Source: Deltaproteobacteria bacterium UBA2385 (lineage in GTDB: Bacteria > Myxococcota_A > UBA796 > UBA2385). From it: 9,623 nt of DNA. The notes below the pieces were generated by a model. The model was not told where the DNA came from and made no database searches. It saw only the letters and a list, made by a program, of their open reading frames with translations. The stretch lies in contig DDSR01000266.1 in assembly GCA_002343455.1 (NCBI GenBank), positions 1 through 9,623 on the forward strand, read 5' to 3'. This document shows, in pieces, positions 1 through 6,806 of this stretch. A program made the translations under genes and the position numbers. The stretch's first letter is position 1, and each line of letters opens with the position of its first letter.

Positions 1-1977
<1,977 letters not shown>

Positions 1978-2014
1978 GGAGGCTCCATTGTCGAGGGGAC
2001 ACGGGGGAGAGGGC

Positions 2015-2043
2015 AGAGTGCCCGCCAATCTCCACACCGTCAA
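2015..2043 (-). promoter_or_regulatory. Candidate sigma-70 promoter of the MopE-like gene
   Basis: On the minus strand TTGACG (2043-2038) matches the -35 consensus at five of six positions. After exactly 17 bases comes CACTCT (2020-2015), a poor -10 box that keeps the conserved second A and last T. Transcription would start near 2008, leaving a 5' leader of about 31 bases. The good -35 and its spacing support it; the weak -10 makes it tentative. Confidence 0.4.
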
Positions 2044-2064
2044 CCTCGATCGGCATGGTCGCGG

Positions 2065-2076
2065 TAGACTGTCGCG
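2065..2076 (+). promoter_or_regulatory. Candidate -10 element for a leaderless start of the first radical SAM gene
   Basis: TAGACT at 2065-2070 fits the TAnnnT -10 pattern and its last base lies 7 bases before the A of the ATG at 2077, so the first transcribed base would be the start codon itself. No Shine-Dalgarno sequence is visible before this ATG, and the in-frame TAG at 2065 excludes a longer protein. I see no good -35 box. Known leaderless genes in GC-rich bacteria look like this, but here it is inference. Confidence 0.35.
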
Positions 2077-3162
2077 ATGACCGCCGACGAAGACAGCCCG
2101 CACGACCCCGCGCAGATCGCCGCCCGGATCGCCCGCTGGGAGCGCGACGGGATCCAGGGTCCGATGACCCTGGAGCTCTACCCGACCCTGGCCTGCAACC
2201 TGGACTGTGTCTTCTGCGACACCACCGACCGCCACCGGCCCCCCGTGGCCGAGCTGAGCGCCGCGCGGCTGCTACAGATCGTCGAGGAAGCCGCAGCCAT
2301 GGGCGTACGGCGCGTCTTCGTCCTCGGCGGCGGCGAGCCCTTGCTGCGCAAGGACACGCCCGCGCTGCTGCATCGCATCACCGAGCTGGGCATGGAGGGG
2401 GTGCTGACGACCAACGGGACGCTGCTGTCGCCCCCGCTGGTCGAGCAGCTCCTCGCCGACCGCTGGGCCGAGGTGCACATCAGCCTGGATGGGGCGACCG
2501 CCGAGGTCCACGACGCCCTGCGGGGGCAGGCGGGGGCCTTCCGCCGGACGGTGCGTAACGCCTGCCGGCTCTCGCAGGCTCGGCGCGCGCGGGGCCTGGA
2601 CTCCCCTCGCCTCGCCTTGCACTTCGTCCTCACCAACCGCAATCAGCACCAGCTCGCCGAGATGGTCTCCCTCGCCCACGCCCTGGGGGCCTTCCGCGTC
2701 GACTTCGACGCCCTGATCGCCTACCGCCCCGAGCAGCTCGCCCTGCAGCTCGACGAGGCCGAGGCCGCCCGGCTCCCCGCGCTGGCCCAGCAGGCCTTGG
2801 AGAGGGCCCACGCGCTCGGGATCGCCACCACGCTGGAGAGCTTCTTGAGCCGCGACGCGCTGCGCCGGGGCGAGGTCCTGCCCACCGCGCCCTCGCTGCC
2901 CGGCCTGCGAGGCGCGCCCTGCCTGAAGGCCTGGCACTACCTGGTGGTCCAGGCCGACGGCAGGACCAGCCCCTGCTGCGTGCTCGCCGGCGAGGGCGGC
3001 AGCGTCGCCCTACAGCCTCTCGCCGAGACCTGGGAGCACGACCCCTTCCTCAACCGGGTTCGGCAGGGCATGGTCAAGGGCCAACCTCTCCCCCGCTGCT
3101 CGGAGTGCTCATGGAACATCCTCACCCACGAGGCCCGCATTCGGGCTGCCCTTCCGAGCTGA
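2077..3162 (+). CDS. Radical SAM protein with SPASM/Twitch-like C-terminal domain
   Basis: The 361-residue product has the radical SAM signature CNLDCVFC: C40, C44 and C47 would hold the 4Fe-4S cluster that cleaves S-adenosylmethionine. GGGEPLL (84-90) is the SAM-binding GGEP motif and HISLDGA (134-140) a typical barrel strand. The C-terminal part has C282, a C300-C301 pair after ADGRTSP, and C341-x2-C344, the layout of a SPASM or Twitch domain holding an auxiliary 4Fe-4S cluster. Proteins of this kind modify peptides (PqqE, anaerobic sulfatase maturation) or small molecules; the substrate here cannot be told, and I see no precursor peptide nearby. It is cytoplasmic, with no signal or membrane segment. 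The next gene starts 4 bases after its stop, so the two are probably translated together. The start is the first ATG after an in-frame TAG. Confidence 0.92.
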   Translation: MTADEDSPHDPAQIAARIARWERDGIQGPMTLELYPTLACNLDCVFCDTTDRHRPPVAELSAARLLQIVEEAAAMGVRRVFVLGGGEPLLRKDTPALLHRITELGMEGVLTTNGTLLSPPLVEQLLADRWAEVHISLDGATAEVHDALRGQAGAFRRTVRNACRLSQARRARGLDSPRLALHFVLTNRNQHQLAEMVSLAHALGAFRVDFDALIAYRPEQLALQLDEAEAARLPALAQQALERAHALGIATTLESFLSRDALRRGEVLPTAPSLPGLRGAPCLKAWHYLVVQADGRTSPCCVLAGEGGSVALQPLAETWEHDPFLNRVRQGMVKGQPLPRCSECSWNILTHEARIRAALPS

Positions 3163-3166
3163 GCCC

Positions 3167-3940
3167 GTGCCGATCAACCTGAACCTGGAGCTGACCGACC
3201 ACTGCAACATCCGCTGCCGGATGTGCAGCCAGTCGATGCGGGACGAGGCCCACGGCGTGCCGCACCGCTTCATGGCCTGGGAGACGTGGCGGAGCTGCCT
3301 GCGCGGCCTCGCCAGCTACGAGGACGAGGTCCACCTCTGCCCCCACTGGCTGGGCGAGCCGACCATCCACCCCGACTTCGATCGTTTTGTGGAGTACGCC
3401 TTCGCGGTCAATCGGGGCAATCGCCTCTTTCGCGAGTTCAAGCTGCACACCAACGCGGTGGTCTTCAACGAAGCGCGCGCTCGGCTGCTGATCCGGCTGG
3501 CCAACAGCCCCGGCCAGCAGGCAGACACCTTCCGCTTCGTACACTTCAGCATCGACGCCTTCAGCCCGGCGGTCTACGCCGATGTGAAGGGGGCCGACCG
3601 CGGCGCCAAGGTCAACCGCAACGTCGAGCGCTTCCTGCGCTTGCGCGAGCAGCAAGGCGGCCGTCGCCCCCACGCGACGCTGGCCTTCGTGGTCCAGCCG
3701 GGCAACGCCCACGAGGCGCGCGCCTTTCGCGACCACTGGCTCGGCGTCCTCACCGAGCTGGGCAGGCCCGTGGCCCAGAGCTGGGACTGGCCCTCGACCG
3801 AGATGGACACCATCTATTTCCGGCCACTGAACTGCGGCGACCAGGCCGAGGCGGACCGTCTGCATGCGCGTGTCTGCCGAGAGCTGGGCATCGCGGACGC
3901 CGAAGGAGGAGAGCGCCTGCGGGCAGCTGAGAGCTTCTAG
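3167..3940 (+). CDS. Radical SAM protein, short form without auxiliary-cluster domain
   Basis: The 257-residue product starts at GTG, 4 bases after the previous stop. Right at the N-terminus it carries DHCNIRCRMC, with C13, C17 and C20 as the 4Fe-4S ligands. WLGEPTIHPD (61-70) is the GGEP-equivalent motif with one Gly replaced, and HFSIDAFS (126-133) matches a barrel strand. Relatives with this arrangement often continue with a SPASM-like CxPW...CC region; here the protein stops soon after LNCGDQ (221-226) and a conserved-looking RLHARVCRELG helix. Either it is naturally short or it has lost that domain; the strong hairpin just after the stop favours a real end. It probably works with the upstream radical SAM protein, perhaps on the same substrate. 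No substrate or pathway can be named from the sequence. Confidence 0.87.
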   Translation: MPINLNLELTDHCNIRCRMCSQSMRDEAHGVPHRFMAWETWRSCLRGLASYEDEVHLCPHWLGEPTIHPDFDRFVEYAFAVNRGNRLFREFKLHTNAVVFNEARARLLIRLANSPGQQADTFRFVHFSIDAFSPAVYADVKGADRGAKVNRNVERFLRLREQQGGRRPHATLAFVVQPGNAHEARAFRDHWLGVLTELGRPVAQSWDWPSTEMDTIYFRPLNCGDQAEADRLHARVCRELGIADAEGGERLRAAESF

Positions 3941-3955
3941 TCCTCCCAACGCAGG

Positions 3956-3985
3956 CACCCCCCAGCCCTTTCGGGATGGGGGGTG
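3956..3985. terminator. Strong hairpin after the radical SAM genes, possibly two-way
   Basis: Arms 3956-3968 and 3973-3985 pair over 13 positions with one mismatch around a four-base loop. It lies 15 bases after the stop of the second radical SAM gene, so it could end that transcript. Neither side has a T tract, so it is not a classic intrinsic terminator. Read on the minus strand the loop is GAAA closed by C-G, a GNRA tetraloop, so it may also be the 3' terminal hairpin of the minus-strand RNA. Confidence 0.6.
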
Positions 3986-3990
3986 ATGTT

Positions 3991-4005
3991 GGCGCGGGAA
4001 CGACG
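3991..4005 (-). repeat. Left half of terminal inverted repeat (3' closing strand of the RNA)
   Basis: The plus strand reads GGCGCGGGAACGACG. The minus strand at 5720-5705 reads GGCGCCGGGAAGGACG. The two match at 14 positions with one extra C and one mismatch, so as RNA they form a stem of 5 + 5 + 4 base pairs enclosing the whole element. It could instead be the terminal inverted repeat of a mobile element, but I see no flanking target duplication and no transposase. Confidence 0.5.
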
Positions 4006-4011
4006 TCGTTC
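3998..4011. repeat. Perfect 14-base palindrome
   Basis: GAACGACGTCGTTC is fully self-complementary and overlaps the left terminal repeat. In the RNA it could form a short local hairpin that competes with the long-range terminal stem, or as DNA it could bind a dimeric regulator. Confidence 0.5.
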
Positions 4012-4327
4012 GGGGACGCCCCTTCAGAGTCTTGCGCGGTACCTTCGGTGCTTCGGTGGGCGCCCTCGCGGGTCCCTGCCTGGGCGGCCTTCAGGAGTTG
4101 GCTGGCCTCCAGGGACGAGCGACAGGATCCCCGAAAGAATCGCTGTGCTCACCAAAGGGCTGCGGGTCGTTGGCCTTTCCCGCTCACCGCCATGACCTTG
4201 GCCCCGGCGCTCTCGCGCGGTGGCTGATCTTCGCGGCACTTGCCCTTCGGCGCGTCCGGATCGGTAGAGCCGGGTGGGTCGCCCCTCCTGGCCTTGGCCT
4301 CTCCTAAGAAGACACGTCCGAGCCCTG

Positions 4328-4345
4328 GATGGACCGAGGTCCACC
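4328..4345 (-). repeat. Hairpin repeat copy 1 in the structured RNA
   Basis: On the minus strand TGGAC, loop CTCG, GTCCA, extended by G-T and G-C pairs to about 7 base pairs. It shares its core with the hairpin at 4940-4957; the loop differs by one base (CTCG against TTCG), and both loops are YNMG tetraloops, so the change keeps the fold. Confidence 0.6.
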
Positions 4346-4689
4346 GGGGCACCTTGCTGCGCTCGCGAACGAGCGCTCTGGGGTCGGTACGCGGCCTGGC
4401 ATGGTTCGATTGTCGGTTTTCCCGGCGGATCCTCGCGGGCCTGCTGGTCGCCCAGCGTGCGCGTTTCGGTCTGCCTTGTGCGCGCACTCCTGTTCCCTGC
4501 CCGGGTCCGGATGGACACAGCCTCGCGGCTTCGCGGGTCGGGGTCGGTGGTGCCGCCCTGACGGTCTCGGCTTCGTTCAGCTCCCGAAGGGGCTGCCTCT
4601 GCCTGCCAGACTTGCTCTCATGGGGTTCGTCTCAAAGATGCCCCTCCGTCGACGTCCTGCGTGTGCGTCCACTCCCTGTTCACTACCGA

Positions 4690-4722
4690 CCCCGCCCGGC
4701 GGGGTGTCCAGCGTGCTGGACA
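4690..4722 (-). other. Two directly abutting hairpins in the structured RNA
   Basis: Stem 4690-4694/4700-4704 (5 base pairs, loop 4695-4699) is followed with no gap by stem 4705-4711/4716-4722 (7 base pairs, loop CACG on the minus strand). Abutting helices can stack end to end, as in compact structured RNAs. Confidence 0.6.
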
Positions 4723-4939
4723 TGCGCTCTTCCAGGCTCTCGCCTCTCGGAACGCTTCGGCTTCGTCGCGAACATTCGGCCCCGGAATGCCAATCCGGTG
4801 CTCGTTCCACCCTTGCCGTTTCTCACGACTTCGGCGGTTTGCTCCGCACACGAGGCGCAGGTCTGTTGCACCCTGCTGCCGACCATGGGGTTCGCCTGGT
4901 TGCAAGCACTCTGAGGAGGTCGAGGGTCCGGGCTGTCTT

Positions 4940-4957
4940 GCTGGACCGAAGTCCAAC
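4940..4957 (-). repeat. Hairpin repeat copy 2 in the structured RNA
   Basis: On the minus strand TGGAC, loop TTCG, GTCCA, the classic C(UUCG)G tetraloop, extended by T-G and G-C pairs to about 7 base pairs. Near copy of 4328-4345. Confidence 0.65.
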
Positions 4958-5656
4958 CACCGAGCACCGACCTGTTCCACCACCAGAGAGCCCTCCATCG
5001 CTGGAGGTCCGGGAGGTTGATTCCCCGCCGCCGGAGCGGTGGGGGTGGAGCGTTTCACGAGCTGCGGGGCCGAAGCCCTGCCGTCGTCAGGCAACCGCGT
5101 GGTGTCCTTCACCGGTGTCGGGTCTCCCCGTCCTGGATCCGGAGAGGCGTCAGCCGATCCGAAGACCTGCCGCTGAACACCCCGCGGGCACCGCTGGCCG
5201 AAACCCGCGGGCCGCCCCGACCGACATTCGGGGATCGCATCGCCGAGGCGATACTTCACGAAGCCGGTGCGGTGTGCCGCTCCTATCATTCTCCCGCGCC
5301 CTTCTCGCAGGCGCGGTCACCCTTCGGAGCCTTCCCCTCGTCCACAGCCGTACCGCGTCACCGCGGCCCCCTGCCTTCTCGACGTTGCGCTCATCGAGCG
5401 AGCTGTTCGAGGTCCCGACCTGAGCCGATTCCTCGCTTCCCCCTCCCAATGCCCGCCGTCCTCAAGGCTTTTCTCCGTGACCGAGTCCGTTGCCCGCGCG
5501 CCATTTGACCGGCACGCGCGCCCGATGCTCCCTTGGGCTTCCTGCTGCTCCGTACGGCACCGACCGGATGGTCAGGCGGAACTCGGAAACAGCGCGAGCG
5601 CTGATGCCGGATTCGATGGCCGGTCCCGAAGGAGCGGACATCACCGCAGGAGAGCG

Positions 5657-5668
5657 TTTGACGTCAAA
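5657..5668. repeat. Perfect 12-base palindrome
   Basis: TTTGACGTCAAA is fully self-complementary and lies 54-65 bases after the predicted start of the RNA. It may be a short hairpin in the RNA or an operator in the DNA; the sequence does not decide. Confidence 0.4.
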
Positions 5669-5704
5669 GAGCCGTCCGAGCTGGCTTCGTCGGTGCTTCC
5701 GACT

Positions 5705-5720
5705 CGTCCTTCCCGGCGCC
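5705..5720 (-). repeat. Right half of terminal inverted repeat (5' closing strand of the RNA)
   Basis: Partner of 3991-4005. It begins 2 bases after the predicted sigma-54 start site at 5722, so it would be the very 5' end of the transcript. Confidence 0.5.
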
Positions 5721-5731
5721 GCAGACCACTT

Positions 5732-5748
5732 ATGCAGGAGCCGTGCCA
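5732..5748 (-). promoter_or_regulatory. Sigma-54 (RpoN) promoter
   Basis: The minus strand reads TTGGCACGGCTCCTGCA at 5749-5733. It has the invariant GG (5747-5746) and GC (5735-5734) exactly 10 bases apart and fits the TGGCACG-N4-TTGC consensus except for one T replaced by C. Transcription would start at about 5722, running down through the structured region. No pilin or other protein gene follows it within a normal leader length. Such promoters need an ATP-driven enhancer-binding activator, so this transcript is probably made only under a specific signal. Confidence 0.75.
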
Positions 5749-5789
5749 ACATCGACAGGACAGCATTTCAATCGTTTACGTCATAGCCC

Positions 5790-5811
5790 GTTGGGAAAGC
5801 CACTGCCCAAC
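5790..5811. promoter_or_regulatory. Inverted repeat upstream of the sigma-54 promoter
   Basis: Arms GTTGGG (5790-5795) and CCCAAC (5806-5811) pair perfectly across a 10-base gap, about 68-89 bases before the predicted start. It could be a regulator site or merely a hairpin after the operon. Confidence 0.35.
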
Positions 5812-5825
5812 CAGGCCGACACCCC

Positions 5826-5850
5826 GTTCCACGAGGCGCGATGTTCCACG
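5826..5850 (-). promoter_or_regulatory. Paired direct repeat, candidate enhancer site for the sigma-54 promoter
   Basis: CGTGGAAC occurs twice on the minus strand (5850-5843 and 5833-5826), 17 bases apart start to start. This is about 104-128 bases before the predicted start, within the usual range for sigma-54 activator binding. Confidence 0.45.
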
Positions 5851-5868
5851 GGCCCGATCCTCAACAAG

Positions 5869-5883
5869 GACGCTGCCAGCGTC
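5869..5883 (-). terminator. Perfect hairpin downstream of the prepilin peptidase operon
   Basis: GACGCT and AGCGTC arms (6 base pairs) around a 3-base loop, 69 bases after the stop of the last gene of the operon. No T tract follows on the minus strand, so its role as terminator is a guess. Confidence 0.3.
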
Positions 5884-5915
5884 ATCGGCGCCCTGGATCT
5901 CGCCCTCCTTGGAAT

Positions 5916-5931
5916 GGGAATCCTGCTTCCC
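5916..5931 (-). terminator. Small hairpin after the prepilin peptidase stop
   Basis: GGGAA and TTCCC arms with a 6-base loop, about 20 bases after the stop codon of the last operon gene. It has only 5 base pairs and no T tract; it may help protect the 3' end of the message. The rest of 5749-5951 holds no gene that I can see. Confidence 0.25.
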
Positions 5932-5951
5932 ACCACCGTGGTCCCCAGGGA

Positions 5952-6806
5952 CTACAGCTCGAACAGCATCCCGACGCCAGGGAACCAGCGCCGCACCAGC
6001 TCGGGCCCGGTGAGCAGCCAGACCAGCCCGGCCAAGGCCAGGAAGGGGCCGAAGGGCAGGGCGGCGCGCAGGCCGCGCCCGCGCAGCAGCACCATCGGCA
6101 AGCCGACCAGCGCGCCGGCCAGCGAGGCGACGAAGATGACGAAAGGCACCGCGGGCGCAGGCCCGAGGAAGGCGCCGATCATGGCGAGCAGCTTCACGTC
6201 CCCGAAGCCCATCCCCTCTTCCCGTCGGATCAGCCAGTACAGCCCCATGACGGCCCCCAGCAGCCCACCGCCGACCAGGGCGCCCAGCGCGGACTGCTTC
6301 CAGCCCACGGCCAGGAAGGCGCCCTCGTAGCCAAGGGCCTGGAGCGCCACGGCGCCACCAAGGCCAAAGGGGATGGCGTACACGCTGAGCTCGTCGGGGA
6401 TGATGTAGTGCCGCACATCGATGTAGGTCTGGGCGATCAGCAGGCAGCAGAAGCCGAAAGCCACCAGGAAGGCGGCCAGGTGCGGCAGATCGACCTGGTC
6501 CAGGCCGGGCATCACCCGGCGGAAGACCAGCCAGGCGACCAGCCCCGTGAGCAGCTCGATCAGCGGGTAGAGGGGCGAGATGCTGCCCTTGCAGGCCCGA
6601 CAGCGGCCGCGCAGCCAGATCCAGGCGAGCACGGGCACGTTGTCGTAGGGCTTGATCGGGGTGCCGCAGAGGGGGCAGGCGCTGCCTGGCCAGACGACCG
6701 AGCGGTCCTCGGGGAGGCGGGCGATGACGACGTTGAGGAAGCTCCCGATCACCAGCCCGAAGATCAGCGCGAAGGCCCCCAGGACCAGCGAGGCGGGATC
6801 GCCCAT
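5952..6806 (-). CDS. pilD: Type IV prepilin peptidase (A24 family aspartic protease and methyltransferase)
   Basis: This inner-membrane enzyme cuts the leader of type IV pilins and pseudopilins and, in family members with the Cys-rich domain, N-methylates the new end. The 284 residues match the usual full length. GSFLNVVIARLP (21-32) is the typical N-terminal motif. Two CxxC pairs (C44/C47 and C69/C72) form the zinc-binding cytoplasmic loop. The catalytic aspartates are D130 in IDVRHYIIPD and D203 in GMGFGDVK. About seven or eight hydrophobic segments are visible. The ATG overlaps the stop of the upstream aminotransferase (TGATG) and is preceded by a good AGGAGG, so translation is coupled. 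The open frame runs further upstream, but that part is only the shadow of the aminotransferase gene. No pilin gene is seen in the window, so substrates are elsewhere. Confidence 0.95.
   Translation of the reverse strand: MGDPASLVLGAFALIFGLVIGSFLNVVIARLPEDRSVVWPGSACPLCGTPIKPYDNVPVLAWIWLRGRCRACKGSISPLYPLIELLTGLVAWLVFRRVMPGLDQVDLPHLAAFLVAFGFCCLLIAQTYIDVRHYIIPDELSVYAIPFGLGGAVALQALGYEGAFLAVGWKQSALGALVGGGLLGAVMGLYWLIRREEGMGFGDVKLLAMIGAFLGPAPAVPFVIFVASLAGALVGLPMVLLRGRGLRAALPFGPFLALAGLVWLLTGPELVRRWFPGVGMLFEL

Larger units (their letters stand above)
3986..5722 (-). ncRNA. Candidate large structured noncoding RNA, family not recognised
   Basis: About 1.7 kb without a convincing protein gene: open frames on both strands have no protein motifs, are rich in Arg, Pro and Ser, and lack the G/C third-position bias of the neighbours. 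Read on the minus strand, hairpins with stable tetraloops recur: TTCG at 4359-4376, 4578-4595, 4940-4957 and 5064-5081; CTCG at 4328-4345, 5239-5252 and 5590-5603; CACG at 4705-4722; GAGA at 4207-4218; GCGA at 4992-5007; GTGA at 5353-5366. Further stems are 4690-4704, 5181-5211, 5215-5233 and 5294-5316. Apparent unpaired stretches are rich in A and G on this strand. The two ends can pair (5705-5720 with 3991-4005), and a sigma-54 promoter predicts a start at about 5722. It is not rRNA, tRNA, tmRNA or RNase P RNA by any motif I know, and I see no reverse transcriptase frame or clear domain V to make it a group II intron. Size, ends and strand are inferred. Confidence 0.6.

Noticed and set aside
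4618..5289. A 223-codon open frame on the minus strand within the structured region
   Set aside because: Same composition problems, no recognisable domain, and it runs through several strong hairpins without regard to codons.
4329..5423. A 364-codon open frame on the plus strand within the structured region
   Set aside because: It is rich in Arg, Ser and Pro, has no motif, no Shine-Dalgarno and no G/C third-position preference. Long chance frames are common at this base composition.
5462..5641. A 59-codon open frame beginning about 80 bases after the sigma-54 start site
   Set aside because: 19 of its 59 codons end in A or T, while the first 20 codons of the neighbouring radical SAM gene have only one such codon; no Shine-Dalgarno and no pilin features. 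Kept as a remote possibility only.
3991..5720. Insertion sequence bounded by the terminal inverted repeats
   Set aside because: No transposase frame or motif inside, and no target duplication next to the repeats. A non-autonomous element remains possible.
3986..5722. Group II intron
   Set aside because: No reverse transcriptase frame (no YADD motif on either strand), no clear GTGYG 5' end and no domain V hairpin that I could find. A degenerate one cannot be fully ruled out by eye.
3986..5722. rRNA, tRNA, tmRNA or RNase P RNA
   Set aside because: None of the universally conserved strings of these RNAs was found on either strand, and no tRNA T-arm with a matching stem.
5749..5951. A pilin gene between the prepilin peptidase and the structured region
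   Set aside because: No frame has a short basic leader followed by a GFTLIE-type hydrophobic helix; the stretch holds hairpins and repeats only.
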